Assembly (NCBI RefSeq): GCF_000775915.1
Contig: NZ_BBLT01000013.1
Location: forward strand, 62,001 to 126,000
Length of the DNA: 64,000 nt
Source of the DNA: Sporocytophaga myxococcoides
GTDB lineage: Bacteria; Bacteroidota; Bacteroidia; Cytophagales; Cytophagaceae
Direction: 5' to 3'
The notes under the pieces are model-generated. The model saw only the letters and a list, made by a program, of their open reading frames with translations, was not told the origin of the DNA and did not search any database. Of the stretch, positions 1 through 10,146 are shown piece after piece (the first letter of the stretch is position 1; each line of letters starts with the position of its first letter). Position numbers and translations under genes: made by a program.

Positions 1-903
1 GTTTTTATCGAAAAATACATTGCATCTCCTAAACATATTGAAGTACAAATTCTTGGAGATCAGCATGGCAATGTAATTCATCTCTTTGAAAGGGAATGCT
101 CTATTCAGAGACGTTATCAGAAAGTAGTTGAAGAAGCCCCCTCACCTGTTTTAAACCATGAAAAAAGGATGGCAATAGGAGAAGCTGCAGTTAATGTGGC
201 TAAATCCTGTAATTATTATGGAGCAGGAACTGTTGAATTCATTGTAGATGAAAAGCTTAACTTTTATTTTCTTGAAATGAATACCAGACTCCAGGTTGAA
301 CATCCTGTAACTGAAATGATAACAGGAATTGACCTGGTAAAGGAACAAATTAATATTGCCGAGGGTAATACTTTATCATTCAAACAAGAAGATATTTCTA
401 TAAGGGGTCATGCTATTGAATTAAGGGTTTATGCTGAAGACCCTGCAAATAACTTTCTTCCGGATATAGGAAAGCTCGTAACATACAAAAGACCGCAGGG
501 ACCGGGAATAAGGGTTGATGATGGATTCGAAGAATCTATGGATATACCTGTGTTCTATGATCCTATGATTGCAAAACTGATTACTTATGGAAGTACAAGG
601 ACCGAAGCCATTCAAAGAATGAAAAGGGCAATATCCGAATACAAAATTTCAGGAATCATGACTACTCTGCCTTTTGGTTCCTATGTGATGGATCATGAAG
701 AGTTTATTTCAGGAAGATTTGATACCCATTTTGTAAAAAAATATTTTTCTCCGGAAAATTTAAAAGTCAATTTGGATAAAGAAACAGAAGAAATTGCAAT
801 GGCATTTGCAGGAAATTTTTTTACTGAGAAAAATAATAATCCGTACGCAGGGGAAATTCACAACGCTTCCGGAAACTCAATCTGGAAAAGAAGATACAGT
901 TAA
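1..903 (+). CDS. accC: Biotin carboxylase subunit of acetyl-/acyl-CoA carboxylase (5' truncated)
   Basis: This is the C-terminal part of a biotin carboxylase, the ATP-grasp enzyme that carboxylates biotin for acetyl-CoA (or propionyl-CoA) carboxylase, the first step of fatty acid synthesis. The reading frame is open from base 1, so the start lies outside the window. Visible are the ATP-grasp stretch ECSIQRRYQKVVEEAPSP, the active-site segment EMNTRLQVEHPVTE, and the C-terminal carboxylase lobe with ELRVYAEDP and GPGIRVDDGFEE. The tail after about residue 265 is longer than in short proteobacterial AccC and resembles the roughly 500-residue Bacteroidota form, so acetyl- versus propionyl-CoA specificity cannot be decided. 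The next gene begins 6 bp downstream, suggesting co-transcription. Confidence 0.95.
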   Translation, partial: VFIEKYIASPKHIEVQILGDQHGNVIHLFERECSIQRRYQKVVEEAPSPVLNHEKRMAIGEAAVNVAKSCNYYGAGTVEFIVDEKLNFYFLEMNTRLQVEHPVTEMITGIDLVKEQINIAEGNTLSFKQEDISIRGHAIELRVYAEDPANNFLPDIGKLVTYKRPQGPGIRVDDGFEESMDIPVFYDPMIAKLITYGSTRTEAIQRMKRAISEYKISGIMTTLPFGSYVMDHEEFISGRFDTHFVKKYFSPENLKVNLDKETEEIAMAFAGNFFTEKNNNPYAGEIHNASGNSIWKRRYS

Positions 904-909
904 TTTTTT

Positions 910-2130
910 ATGGCCCAGGTTTTTCCTTTGGAAGTATATATGTATAGTGATTTACAGTCACTCCCTAAACTTTCTTTTCCATTAATGCCTAAAGAAGAGT
1001 TCAGCAATGATTTGGAATCTCTATATAAAATACCATTCCATAGTATTTTACTCACCTATCCCAAAACCTCAGAAGGAAAAGATTCTTCTTTTGAGGAATG
1101 GAAGAAAAAGGGGGTATTGAAAAAAGAAGGAGCTGCAATCTATAAGTACACGCAGGAATACAAACATCCGGTAAGTGGAAAGCTCTTTAAGCGTGTTGGT
1201 ATTATGGCTGGGTTAAAAGTTGATGACTGGGGACCAGAAAGTGTATTACCCCATGAAGGGATTAATTCAGAAGTAGTTGAACAGGGAATACAATTCCTTG
1301 AAAATTACCAAGTTAATTCTTCTCCTATTCATTTGCTTTACTCTGATCCTGAGCAAAGGCTTCGAAACTACCTGGAAAACCCAACTGAGTTAATTTCAAT
1401 GTTTACTGATAGTTTAGGTACCATTCATAAACTTGAAAAATTTGAAGAAAGAACCTATAAGGATATTTACAAACTGTTTAAAAGCAATCCACTATTTCTG
1501 GCAGACGGGCATCACAGGTATCAGACTATGATTCTATTTAATAGAAAATATAGCAAAAATACCCTTATTCCTGCATATATCAGTTTGATAGAGAATGAAC
1601 CTCCGCGAATATTACCGTTCCACAGGTTAGTAAAATTAAGTGAATTTAAGGAAGAAAAATTACTTCATATCTTGAAGAAATTTTTTCAGGTGCAACCTAT
1701 TTCTTCGGAAAACGTAGAGGCATTCACCGTACAGGAAGACGGAGGTGAGTGGGGATTAATCATGAAGTCTCAATCATTTATTCTTAAACCGATTAATGAA
1801 AAAGTTAAACATTTTATTAATAATAAAGCTTATAATGAGGCCGGACAAAAAATGGCATTAATTGACTATTTAGTATTAAAATACTTAGAAGATTTTAAAA
1901 AAGAACAGGCCAAAAACTGGTTTAATCTAAAATTTTCTTATAACTTTACTAAATTAACGAGAAAAGTGCGGTCCGGTGAGGCTGATTTTGGATTAATATT
2001 AAAAGGAATAAGCATGAAAACTCTTGGGAGAACAGTTCTAGATAACTCAATATTACCTGAGAAATCGACATTCTTTTACCCTAAAATGCTTGCAGGTTTG
2101 GTCTTTTATGACCTTACTGATCAAAATTGA
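910..2130 (+). CDS. DUF1015 family protein
   Basis: The 406-residue product matches the DUF1015 family, a conserved protein of unknown biochemical function often found near serine or central metabolism genes. Typical motifs are KRVGIMAGLKVDDWGPESVLPHE near residues 95-120 (core GLKVDDW, then HE) and the hallmark FLADGHHRYQTM near residue 195, in which the paired histidines and arginine are nearly invariant. The ATG at 910 follows the carboxylase stop by 6 bp; a second in-frame ATG 30 bp later (MYSDLQ) is an alternative start. No signal peptide or membrane segment is seen, so it is cytoplasmic. Confidence 0.85.
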   Translation: MAQVFPLEVYMYSDLQSLPKLSFPLMPKEEFSNDLESLYKIPFHSILLTYPKTSEGKDSSFEEWKKKGVLKKEGAAIYKYTQEYKHPVSGKLFKRVGIMAGLKVDDWGPESVLPHEGINSEVVEQGIQFLENYQVNSSPIHLLYSDPEQRLRNYLENPTELISMFTDSLGTIHKLEKFEERTYKDIYKLFKSNPLFLADGHHRYQTMILFNRKYSKNTLIPAYISLIENEPPRILPFHRLVKLSEFKEEKLLHILKKFFQVQPISSENVEAFTVQEDGGEWGLIMKSQSFILKPINEKVKHFINNKAYNEAGQKMALIDYLVLKYLEDFKKEQAKNWFNLKFSYNFTKLTRKVRSGEADFGLILKGISMKTLGRTVLDNSILPEKSTFFYPKMLAGLVFYDLTDQN

Positions 2131-2167
2131 AAAACACTTACAAATCTTTACGATACAATCAGGTCAT

Positions 2168-3334
2168 ATGAAAAACTATATTATTCTCAAATCATTGCTA
2201 TTACTGATGGCATGGGTTTCCATCTTAGGAAACGCCTCTGCTGAAATTGTGGCTGACACCTCTTTCTTCGAAAAAGGAAATGTAAAATACAAAAAAGGTG
2301 ATTTCCTGGGTGCAATTGAAGAGTTTGATAAAGTATTGGCAAAAGACCCTAAAAATGTAGAAGCATATTTCAACAGGGGAATATGCAGGACAGAGATTGG
2401 AGATAATGAGTCAGCAATAGAAGACTTCAACCATGTACTTGAACTTAACCATAACCATTATAAAGCATTCATAAAAAGAGGCATTGCCAAAGAGCAGGTT
2501 GGAGACCAGAAAGGAGCAATAGACGATTTTTCAAAAGCCTTGGTTCACTCTCCTAAGGATCCTGAAGCTTTGGCTCACAGAGCTAATATAAGATATCTTC
2601 TGAGCGACTATGCCGGATCTATAAAAGATTACACAACCCTGATAGAACTTGCTCAGCCAAATAATTTTGAAGCTCTTTACAAAAGAGGTCTTGCTCGCAA
2701 TGAATATGGCAGATTTAAAGAAGCAATCGCTGACTTTACAAGAGTGATAGAATTGTATCCTAAATACAACTATGCATACTTTTACAGAGGTTTTGCCAAA
2801 AACCATATTGATGATTTTAAAGGTGCCATCGAAGATTATACAAAAGTAATTGAACTAGACCCAAATGATAAATTTTCTTATTACAACAGAGGTTATTCTA
2901 AACTTCAATTGATGGACTTCGATGGTGCGGATAAAGATTATCAAAAAGCAACAGAAATTGACCCTAAATTTGAAGAAGCATACTATCAATGGGCAGAAGT
3001 ATTTGCAACAAGCGGAAATACAAAAGCCGCAATGGAGAAATTTAATAAAGCGGTAGAACTGTTCCCTAACCATAAAGATGCATATTTCAACAGAGGTGCT
3101 TATCTGACTGAAATTGACAAAAGCAAAGAAGCTATAGTCGATTTAACAAAAGCAATAGAGTTAAATCCAAAAGATAGAGAAGCTTATTACTTCAGAGGGG
3201 TTGCTTATGCTCAATTGAATAAAAACTCCGAGGCCTGCCTTGACCTGAAACAAGCAGAACAATTTGGAGATATAAGAGCTTCAGAAATGATTAAAAGCGT
3301 TTGTGGTAGAAACACACCTAACTTGATCAAATAG
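2168..3334 (+). CDS. Secreted/periplasmic TPR-repeat protein
   Basis: The start is placed at the ATG at 2168 because it opens directly into a signal peptide (MKNYIILKSLLLLMAWVS...NASA). The longer frame back to 2090 would overlap the DUF1015 gene and bury that signal. After the signal come about ten consecutive 34-residue tetratricopeptide repeats with the usual pattern (AYFNRG...AIEDF..VIELDP), covering nearly the whole mature protein of about 365 residues. TPR arrays are protein-binding scaffolds; no partner is evident. The compositional regularity and lack of any catalytic domain make a binding role the only supported statement. It lies 37 bp after the DUF1015 stop and 16 bp before maf, all in one direction. 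Confidence 0.85.
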   Translation: MKNYIILKSLLLLMAWVSILGNASAEIVADTSFFEKGNVKYKKGDFLGAIEEFDKVLAKDPKNVEAYFNRGICRTEIGDNESAIEDFNHVLELNHNHYKAFIKRGIAKEQVGDQKGAIDDFSKALVHSPKDPEALAHRANIRYLLSDYAGSIKDYTTLIELAQPNNFEALYKRGLARNEYGRFKEAIADFTRVIELYPKYNYAYFYRGFAKNHIDDFKGAIEDYTKVIELDPNDKFSYYNRGYSKLQLMDFDGADKDYQKATEIDPKFEEAYYQWAEVFATSGNTKAAMEKFNKAVELFPNHKDAYFNRGAYLTEIDKSKEAIVDLTKAIELNPKDREAYYFRGVAYAQLNKNSEACLDLKQAEQFGDIRASEMIKSVCGRNTPNLIK

Positions 3335-3350
3335 TAAATATCAGTAAGAT

Positions 3351-3923
3351 TTGAATAAGAATTTAAATATAATCCTTGCTTCCAACTCGCCCAGAAGGCA
3401 ACAGATACTAAAGGAAGCAGGGATTATTTTTTTGGTAAAAAGTAAAAATATTCCGGAAGATTACCCCTCTGATCTACCCAAAAGGAATATCTCTGAATTT
3501 CTCGCTGAAAAAAAAGCAGAATCTTTTTGTGAAGAATCTCAAAGCAATCTCATAATAGCAGCTGATACAACAGTTTTAGTTGAAGGAAAGATACTTGAAA
3601 AGCCAGTTGACTCTCTCGACGCAAGAAGGATGCTTAAAGAGTTGTCAGGAAAATATCACGAAGTAATTACCGGCGTCTGTCTATTACATAAAGACAAGAA
3701 AATATCTTTTTCTGATACTACCAAAGTCTATTTCAGAGATCTTTCAGATGCTGAAATTGAACATTATGTAGAAACTTATAAACCCTTTGACAAAGCCGGG
3801 AGCTATGGTATTCAGGAATGGATAGGGCTTGTTGGAATTACGGGAATCGAAGGCTCTTATTTCAATGTTATGGGCCTTCCGATTCACAGAGTTTATGAAT
3901 GTCTTAAAGAATTTTTTAAGTGA
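3351..3923 (+). CDS. maf: Maf-like nucleotide pyrophosphatase
   Basis: The 190-residue protein is a Maf family house-cleaning nucleoside triphosphate pyrophosphatase, which hydrolyses non-canonical or TTP/UTP-type nucleotides. Family marks are ASNSPRRQQIL at the N terminus, ADTTVLVEGKILEKP around residue 70 with the catalytic aspartate, the GSYGIQEW segment and the C-terminal GSYFNVMGLPIHRV. The start is a TTG at 3351, the only codon that gives a full-length N terminus; no upstream ATG is available in frame. The 3' end overlaps the convergent gpsA gene by 8 bp, so the two transcripts meet tail to tail. Confidence 0.92.
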   Translation: MNKNLNIILASNSPRRQQILKEAGIIFLVKSKNIPEDYPSDLPKRNISEFLAEKKAESFCEESQSNLIIAADTTVLVEGKILEKPVDSLDARRMLKELSGKYHEVITGVCLLHKDKKISFSDTTKVYFRDLSDAEIEHYVETYKPFDKAGSYGIQEWIGLVGITGIEGSYFNVMGLPIHRVYECLKEFFK

Positions 3924-4917
3924 GTTTACTTTCCATTATTTTTATTTCAGTTGCTGGAGACATTTTTTCATAAAGAATATTATAAACAGCTTTTATAATA
4001 GGCATATCAATAGATAACTCTTTGTTAATCTCGTTGATTCCCTTCACGGCGTAATATCCTTCAGCAATCATATTCATTTCTATCTGAGCTGATTTAACGG
4101 AATAACCTCTTCCTATCATATTTCCAAAGGTACGATTCCTGCTAAACTGAGAATAGGAAGTTACCAGCAAATCTCCTAAAAATGCAGAAGAACAAACTAC
4201 TCTATGGTCGGAAGGATGTAAAGCATTTACAAATCTGGAGATTTCCTGCAGTGCATTTGAAACCAGGACAGCCTGAAAATTATCCCCATAATTTAAGCCA
4301 TGGGTGATGCCACATGCAATTGCTATTATATTTTTCATAATTGCAGCATACTCTATTCCATATAAATCAAGAGAAACAGATGTTTTTACAAATCGACATG
4401 ATAATAATCCCGCAACTTTTTTTCCTGTTTCCAGATCTGAAGCCCCAATAGTAAGGTAAGATTTCTTTTCCATAGCAACTTCTTCGGAATGACATGGACC
4501 AGCAATGATGCAAAGATGTTCTGATTTAACTCCAAACTCAAAAGAAAGAAAATCAGTGATAAGCTTATTCTCATGAGGGATCATTCCCTTTATTCCTGAT
4601 ACAATTATTTTATTCTGATAGCTTTCTTTATCCAACGATAAAAGTATTTCTTTTACAAAAGCTGATGGAACGGCGAGGATTAAGACAGAAGATAATTCAA
4701 CTGCTCTTTTAAGATCTGAAATAGGCTTTACTTTTGTAAGATTAATATGAATATCACTTGCATATCTTGGATTTGATTCATATGTGAGAATATGTTCTAC
4801 ATCCTCTTCCTTTCTTACCCACCAATGAATCAGTATATTTTGCTCTGACAGAATCTTCACAAGTGCTGTCGCCCAGCTTCCCCCTCCTATTACAGCAACC
4901 GATAACTGCTTTTCCAT
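3916..4917 (-). CDS. gpsA: Glycerol-3-phosphate dehydrogenase [NAD(P)+]
   Basis: The 333-residue cytoplasmic enzyme reduces dihydroxyacetone phosphate to sn-glycerol 3-phosphate, the backbone precursor of phospholipids. The Rossmann motif VAVIGGGSWATAL sits at the N terminus. Other GpsA segments are NPRYASDIHI, ILAVPSAFVKEIL, SGIKGMIPHEN, AGPCHSEEVA, the catalytic-region NIIAIACGITHGLNYGDN, and LGDLLVTSYSQFSRNRTFG with GEGY-like AEGYYAVKGI near the C terminus. Length is normal for the family. It converges on maf with an 8-bp overlap and is divergent from the aminotransferase gene at 4987, with 69 bp between the starts. Confidence 0.95.
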   Translation of the reverse strand: MEKQLSVAVIGGGSWATALVKILSEQNILIHWWVRKEEDVEHILTYESNPRYASDIHINLTKVKPISDLKRAVELSSVLILAVPSAFVKEILLSLDKESYQNKIIVSGIKGMIPHENKLITDFLSFEFGVKSEHLCIIAGPCHSEEVAMEKKSYLTIGASDLETGKKVAGLLSCRFVKTSVSLDLYGIEYAAIMKNIIAIACGITHGLNYGDNFQAVLVSNALQEISRFVNALHPSDHRVVCSSAFLGDLLVTSYSQFSRNRTFGNMIGRGYSVKSAQIEMNMIAEGYYAVKGINEINKELSIDMPIIKAVYNILYEKMSPATEIKIMESKLT

Positions 4918-4986
4918 GTAGTTTTTTAAATTTAAATTCCTGCTAAATTAGCAAAATAATTTTTATTGACTGATTAAAATCTTACC

Positions 4987-5823
4987 ATGAGCCAACTCAT
5001 TCTAAACGGAGAATATTACCCAGTTGAAGGCAACCAGCTCTTATCCACCACCAATAGAGCTTTTTTGTATGGTGATGGAATTTTTGAAACAATTAAGCTA
5101 CAGAATAATATTTTGTTATTCTGGGAAGACCATTACAATCGGATGATTAACGGTGCCAGAGCTTTATCCCTGGATTGTTCAAAAATATCTAAGGATGACC
5201 TAAAAGCTTCCATTATTAAACTTGCAGAACAGAACTCACTATTAACAGCCAGGGTCCGAATACAATTATGGCGCTCACCTGGAGGACTGTTTACACCTGC
5301 TGATAATTCTGTTCAGTATTTAATTAATGCTACAGAATTCACTACGGCTCCTTCATTAAAAAGATCTTGCTTTTTCTTTGAAGAAGTACCCTTGACCTAT
5401 TCTTCTATTTCCAGATACAAAACATGTAACGCGCTTCCTTACATTCTTGCAAGTATTAAAAGAAAGGAACTGGAGGCAGACGAAATGATTTTGTTTAACA
5501 CGGATGGATTTGTATCTGAATGTACATCCTCTAACATATTCTGGCTGAAAGGTGACACCCTATGCACCCCATCCCTTGAAACTGGTTGTATTGAAGGGAT
5601 TATAAGAAAACAGATTTTGTCTTATGCAAAACAGCATCATATAAAAGTTGTGGAGGGCCAATTCTTTAAAGAAGAACTCCTACATGCTGATTTTGTATTC
5701 AGCACGAACACTGCTGGAATAAGTCAATTGGCTTGTATTGAAGGAAAGCATTATAAAGAAAATCATGCTTTGTTTGAACTGCTCAAAAATGATTATCCCA
5801 AAGACATACTGAATAACTCTTAA
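4987..5823 (+). CDS. Class IV aminotransferase (PabC/IlvE-like)
   Basis: The 278-residue PLP enzyme belongs to fold type IV, which includes 4-amino-4-deoxychorismate lyase (PabC), branched-chain and D-amino acid aminotransferases. NRAFLYGDGIFETIKL is the N-terminal signature. The PLP lysine is in SRYKTCNALPYILA, and DGFVSECTSSNIFWL contains the glutamate that contacts the cofactor. TGCIEGIIRK closes the phosphate-binding region. The short length and sequence style fit PabC better than IlvE, but substrate specificity cannot be read from motifs alone, so no gene symbol is given. It is divergent from gpsA and converges on thyA. Confidence 0.85.
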   Translation: MSQLILNGEYYPVEGNQLLSTTNRAFLYGDGIFETIKLQNNILLFWEDHYNRMINGARALSLDCSKISKDDLKASIIKLAEQNSLLTARVRIQLWRSPGGLFTPADNSVQYLINATEFTTAPSLKRSCFFFEEVPLTYSSISRYKTCNALPYILASIKRKELEADEMILFNTDGFVSECTSSNIFWLKGDTLCTPSLETGCIEGIIRKQILSYAKQHHIKVVEGQFFKEELLHADFVFSTNTAGISQLACIEGKHYKENHALFELLKNDYPKDILNNS

Positions 5824-5902
5824 GATAAAAAATCCCTATTGCAGTAAAAACTATTTGATGCCTGATGGAAAAGGAGACGCCAGCATAGCGTCTCTACCAA
5901 TC

Positions 5903-6697
5903 TTAAACCGCCACATCTGCCTTAATTGCCGGATGTGGATTATAGTTCTCCAGAGTAAAATCTTCATATTTAAAATCAAAAATTGATTTTACATCCGGGT
6001 TTATTTTCATTTGAGGAAGAGGTCTCTGTTCCCTTGAAAGCTGAAGTCTTGTCTGCTCAAGATGATTTGAATACAAATGTGCATCACCTAAAGTATGTAC
6101 AAAATCTCCTGGTTTCAAACCACAAACCTGAGCAACCATCATAGTCAGTAATGCATAAGAAGCAATATTAAAAGGCACACCTAGAAAAACATCGGCACTA
6201 CGCTGATACAATTGACATGAAAGCTTGCCTTCAGCTACATAAAACTGGAAAAATGCATGGCAAGGAGGCAACTTCATTTTATCTACATCTGCCACATTCC
6301 AGGCACTTACGATAAGCCTTCTTGAATCCGGTGTTTTTTTGATTTGTTCAATTACTTTAGAAATCTGGTCAATGTGGTCTCCTTCAGGAGTTGGCCAGCT
6401 TCGCCACTGGTATCCGTATACAGGACCAAGATTCCCTTTTTCGTCTGCCCATTCATCCCAGATACTTACTCCATTTTCTTTCAGGTATCTAATATTGGTA
6501 TCTCCTTTCAGAAACCAAAGTAACTCATGAATAATCGATTTTAAATGAAGCTTTTTAGTCGTCACAACAGGAAACCCTTCAGATAAATCAAATCTCATCT
6601 GATATCCAAACACACTTATTGTTCCTGTTCCTGTTCTGTCTTCCTTTTTCACACCTTTTTCAAGAATGTGCGTCATCAATTCATGATACTGCTTCAT
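5903..6697 (-). CDS. thyA: Thymidylate synthase
   Basis: The 264-residue ThyA makes dTMP from dUMP using methylenetetrahydrofolate. The standard E. coli length and motifs are present: [19 protein letters not shown] with the phosphate-binding arginine, [34 protein letters not shown], the catalytic cysteine in [12 protein letters not shown], then [20 protein letters not shown] and HLYSNHLEQ. The C-terminal [11 protein letters not shown] closes the active site. The gene is on the minus strand with its own 5' region; no dihydrofolate reductase gene, a common partner, is seen next to it. Confidence 0.97.
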   Translation of the reverse strand: MKQYHELMTHILEKGVKKEDRTGTGTISVFGYQMRFDLSEGFPVVTTKKLHLKSIIHELLWFLKGDTNIRYLKENGVSIWDEWADEKGNLGPVYGYQWRSWPTPEGDHIDQISKVIEQIKKTPDSRRLIVSAWNVADVDKMKLPPCHAFFQFYVAEGKLSCQLYQRSADVFLGVPFNIASYALLTMMVAQVCGLKPGDFVHTLGDAHLYSNHLEQTRLQLSREQRPLPQMKINPDVKSIFDFKYEDFTLENYNPHPAIKADVAV

Positions 6698-6784
6698 AAC
6701 TTAAATTTATCGCTACCCGAAATTACAAAAAAAAATGGTCCTTTGGGGACCATTTTTAAACTTAAATATCTTTTATTTTCAAAA

Positions 6785-7024
6785 CTACTCGGCTGCTTTC
6801 TGTTCAGCAGGGGCTGCACTGTTTTCTGCTCCTTTAGAAGCACAGCATGACTTTTTAGAAGTTGAACAGTTTGATTTAGTAGCGCATTCTTTCTTCTTTT
6901 TCTTTTTATCCTTGTCTTTATCCTTTACTACAACAGAGATATTTGAATCTGACACAACTGCTGCGAATGAAGTACCGAAAGCAACAAGAACTGAGAAGAT
7001 TACACTGAAAATTACTTTTTTCAT
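6785..7024 (-). CDS. Small secreted Lys/Cys-rich protein, unknown function
   Basis: The 79-residue product has a clean signal peptide (MKKVIFSVIFSVLVAFGTSFA) followed by a mature part of under 60 residues. That part begins with a short beta-like stretch (VVSDSNISVVV). It continues into an unbroken charged run of D and K, then a cysteine-rich patch (ECATKSNCSTSKKSCCASK) with five cysteines, and ends in an Ala/Glu tail. I do not recognise a family. The cysteine spacing could bind metal or form disulfides in the periplasm, which is inference. Codon use resembles neighbouring genes and the start is followed directly by the signal, supporting a real gene rather than a chance frame. Confidence 0.6.
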   Translation of the reverse strand: MKKVIFSVIFSVLVAFGTSFAAVVSDSNISVVVKDKDKDKKKKKKECATKSNCSTSKKSCCASKGAENSAAPAEQKAAE

Positions 7025-7127
7025 AAGATTAAAATTTCAATTATTTAAAGTTTTAAACTAGAGATATTAATTAAATATAAAAAAATATTAATTCAATTCC
7101 AAATTTTAAGGATTTTGAATATCACTT

Positions 7128-7157
7128 GCTTTATACGGCCATTCATTCGTATAAGTT
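7128..7157. repeat. Short inverted repeat TTATACG/CGTATAA
   Basis: A perfect 7-bp inverted repeat with a 10-bp spacer sits in the 280-bp gap between the small Cys-rich gene and leuS. It has no T-run, so it does not look like a terminator. It could be an operator or be fortuitous. The rest of this gap shows only the leuS promoter-like sequence. Confidence 0.25.
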
Positions 7158-7245
7158 GCCAAATACATCTTTGTTACTGCATTTCTCTTCCTGAGAAAAT
7201 CCTATGTCATTCTCTGATAGAATTTTAAACTTCATTAAGCTGTTA

Positions 7246-7277
7246 TTGAAAAAAACTGTTTAAAAAAACTATTTTTG
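7246..7277 (+). promoter_or_regulatory. Predicted Bacteroidota sigma promoter of leuS
   Basis: TTG at 7246-7248 and TATTTTTG at 7270-7277, separated by 21 bp, match the Bacteroidota housekeeping pattern (TTTG/TTG at about -33, TAnnTTTG at about -7). The implied transcription start is around 7284, leaving a roughly 20-nt leader before the leuS ATG at 7306. Confidence 0.55.
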
Positions 7278-7305
7278 CAGTCCAAAAAATAATATTAAAA
7301 CTATC

Positions 7306-10074
7306 ATGGCAGATTATAATTTTCAGGAGATTGAAAAAAAGTGGCAGGATAAGTGGGAAGCTTCCAAAATCTTCGAAGCGGACACGAACCAAAGTAAACC
7401 CAAATACTATGCCCTAGACATGTTCCCTTATCCATCAGGTGCTGGCCTTCATGTAGGCCATCCGCTGGGATATATTGCCACTGATATTGTTGCACGCTAT
7501 AAAAGAATCAAAGGGTATAACGTATTGCATCCAATGGGATTTGACTCATTCGGGCTTCCCGCTGAACAATATGCCATGCAAACTGGTCAACATCCGGCCA
7601 TTACAACTGAACAAAATATTACGAGATATAAAGAACAGCTAAAAAAGATTGGATTTTCCTACGATTGGTCCAGAGAAGTAAGAACCAGCAATGCTGATTA
7701 TTACAAATGGACACAATGGATATTTACACAACTTTTCAAACATTGGTATAATAAAGACAAGGAAAAAGCAGAGCCTATTGTAGATTTGATTAAGATCTTT
7801 GAAACTTCAGGAAATAAATCTGTTAATGCTGTTCGAGATGAAGACACTCCTGTTTTTTCTGCTGAAGACTGGAAAAAACTCTCAGAAAGAGCAAAGCAGG
7901 AAATGCTTTTGAAGTATCGTCTTACTTTCCTCTCCGAGACTATGGTAAACTGGTGTCCTGAACTTGGAACTGTACTTGCCAATGAAGAAGTGAAGGATGG
8001 CGTTTCTGAGCGCGGAGGATATCCTGTGATCAGGAAAAAAATGCTTCAGTGGAGCATGCGCATCACTGCTTATGCAGAACGACTGCTTGCCGGCCTTGAT
8101 ACGATTGACTGGCCTGAGCCTATGAAAGAAATGCAGCGCAACTGGATAGGAAAATCTTTGGGCGCTGAACTTACATTTAAAGTAGAAGGCAAGGATCTTG
8201 AATTAAAAGTTTTCACGACAAGAATAGATACTACATTCGGAGTAACCTTTGTTTCTATAGCTCCAGAACATGAACTGATCTCAGAACTTACCACTCCGAA
8301 TTTAAAAGCGGAAGTTGAAAAATATGTTGAGACCGCTAAGAACAGGTCTGAAAGAGATCGTATGAGCGATGTAAAAACTGTTTCAGGGCAATTTACAGGA
8401 AGCTATGTAATTAATCCGTTTAATGAAGAGCGCATTCCAATTTATATAGCTGATTATGTACTTTCCGGATATGGCACTGGAGTTGTAATGGCTGTTCCAT
8501 CTTCGGACACTAGAGATTATGCATTTGCCAAACATTTTAACCTGCCAATTATACCTGTTCAGGAAGGTGAAGGATCGGATATTACCAAAGATGATTTTGA
8601 TCCGAAAAAAGGGACAATGATCAACAGCGCATTCCTTAATGGCCTTACGGTACCTGAAGCAATTAAGAAAGCTATTGAATTCATTGAACAAAAGGGTATT
8701 GGTAAAGCCAAGATTAATTTTAAAATGAGGGATTCCATATTCGGAAGACAAAGATACTGGGGGGAGCCTATTCCCGTGTCTTACGACAATGATGGAATGC
8801 CTGTAATCTTCAAAGATTCAGAGTTACCTTTAATACTCCCTCCTATTGACGAATACAGGCCTACCGAGGCAGGAGACCCTCCATTGGGAAGAAACAAAGA
8901 CTTTGTTGCCAAGAATATCGAGCTCAGCACAATGCCTGGATGGGCAGGATCGAGCTGGTATTATTTGCGCTATATGGATCCTAAGAATTCCGACAGGCTG
9001 GTAGGAAAGGAAGCAGAAAAATACTGGAATCAGGTAGATTTATATATTGGAGGAGCAGAACATGCAACAGGTCACTTGTTATATTCAAGGTTCTGGAACA
9101 AATTCTTAAAGGATATCGGATATGTTTCCAGTGAAGAACCATTTGCAAAGCTTATCAACCAGGGAATGATTCAGGGAAGATCAAACTTTGTATATAGAAT
9201 TAAAGGGACTCAAAAGTATGCATCCTATAATCTAAGAAAGCAATACGATACAACACCTTTGCATGTGGATGTAAATATTGTCAATAATGACGTACTCGAC
9301 ACTGAAGCATTCAAAGCATGGAGACCTGACTTTGCCGAAGCTGAATTTATTCTTGAAGATGGTAAATACATCTGCGGAAGCGAAGTAGAAAAAATGTCTA
9401 AGTCATTATATAACGTTGTTAATCCTGATGATATAGTTGCTAAATATGGAGCTGATACACTTCGCTTATATGAAATGTTCTTGGGGCCACTTGAGCAATT
9501 CAAACCATGGAACACTAATGGTATCGAAGGAGTATATAAATTCCTGAGAAAGCTCTGGAATCTTTGTCATGACGAGAATGGAAAGCTAAATATTTCCGAT
9601 ACTGAACCAACCAAAGAAGAATATAAAGCACTTCATAAAACAATAAAAAAAGTAGAAGAAGATATTGAGCGATTCTCATTCAATACTTCTGTAAGTACTT
9701 TTATGATATGTGTAAATGAGCTTAGTTCTTTGAAGTGTAATAAAAAGAAAATCCTTAGTGACCTACTTATCGTCCTCTCCCCATATGCACCACATATTGC
9801 AGAAGAGTTATGGTCGGAGTTCGGAAATAAGGAAAGTATACTTAAAGCAACCTATCCAGCCTTCAGACAAGAATATCTGACCGAAGAGAGTTTTGAATAT
9901 CCTATTTCCATTAATGGAAAAATGAGAGTTAAACTTGATCTTCCTCTTAGTCTTACAAATCAGCAGATAGAGGAAACTGTACTTTCAAATGACCAGGTGC
10001 AAAAGTGGCTTGAAGGAAAGGCTCCTAAAAAAGTAATCGTGGTACCAAACAAGATTGTCAATCTTGTGATTTAA
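7306..10074 (+). CDS. leuS: Leucyl-tRNA synthetase
   Basis: The 922-residue class I synthetase charges tRNA-Leu. The HIGH-type motif is in [20 protein letters not shown], and the KMSKS loop is present as [16 protein letters not shown]. The editing (CP1) domain is recognisable from [19 protein letters not shown] to [19 protein letters not shown], including the conserved threonine-rich segment and the aspartate that limits hydrolysis of leucine. [11 protein letters not shown] is the leucine-specific stretch before the second half of the catalytic site. The anticodon-binding and C-terminal domains complete it. The length is slightly above the E. coli enzyme, as usual in Bacteroidota. Confidence 0.98.
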   Translation: MADYNFQEIEKKWQDKWEASKIFEADTNQSKPKYYALDMFPYPSGAGLHVGHPLGYIATDIVARYKRIKGYNVLHPMGFDSFGLPAEQYAMQTGQHPAITTEQNITRYKEQLKKIGFSYDWSREVRTSNADYYKWTQWIFTQLFKHWYNKDKEKAEPIVDLIKIFETSGNKSVNAVRDEDTPVFSAEDWKKLSERAKQEMLLKYRLTFLSETMVNWCPELGTVLANEEVKDGVSERGGYPVIRKKMLQWSMRITAYAERLLAGLDTIDWPEPMKEMQRNWIGKSLGAELTFKVEGKDLELKVFTTRIDTTFGVTFVSIAPEHELISELTTPNLKAEVEKYVETAKNRSERDRMSDVKTVSGQFTGSYVINPFNEERIPIYIADYVLSGYGTGVVMAVPSSDTRDYAFAKHFNLPIIPVQEGEGSDITKDDFDPKKGTMINSAFLNGLTVPEAIKKAIEFIEQKGIGKAKINFKMRDSIFGRQRYWGEPIPVSYDNDGMPVIFKDSELPLILPPIDEYRPTEAGDPPLGRNKDFVAKNIELSTMPGWAGSSWYYLRYMDPKNSDRLVGKEAEKYWNQVDLYIGGAEHATGHLLYSRFWNKFLKDIGYVSSEEPFAKLINQGMIQGRSNFVYRIKGTQKYASYNLRKQYDTTPLHVDVNIVNNDVLDTEAFKAWRPDFAEAEFILEDGKYICGSEVEKMSKSLYNVVNPDDIVAKYGADTLRLYEMFLGPLEQFKPWNTNGIEGVYKFLRKLWNLCHDENGKLNISDTEPTKEEYKALHKTIKKVEEDIERFSFNTSVSTFMICVNELSSLKCNKKKILSDLLIVLSPYAPHIAEELWSEFGNKESILKATYPAFRQEYLTEESFEYPISINGKMRVKLDLPLSLTNQQIEETVLSNDQVQKWLEGKAPKKVIVVPNKIVNLVI

Positions 10075-10097
10075 AAACTGCATAATTATAAAAGGAA

Positions 10098-10126
10098 AAA
10101 GGCTGTCTTACCGGGCAGCCTTTTTT
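10098..10126. terminator. Bidirectional intrinsic terminator after leuS
   Basis: AAGGCTG ... CAGCCTT pairs around a short loop with a T-run on the plus side and an A-run that gives a T-run on the minus side. It serves leuS (24 bp upstream) and the convergent barrel gene ending at 10147. Confidence 0.8.
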
Positions 10127-10146
10127 GCTTTATAAATCTTCAGGTC

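Noticed and set aside
6735-7061. Plus-strand gene opposite the small Cys-rich gene
   Set aside because: It is antisense to a gene with a clear signal peptide and its translation is low-complexity Phe/Leu/Ser.
7100-7240. Remnant of a protein-coding gene on the minus strand before leuS
   Set aside because: A 30-codon frame (MYLATYTNEWPYKASDIQNP) looks protein-like but is too short, and no other frame continues it.
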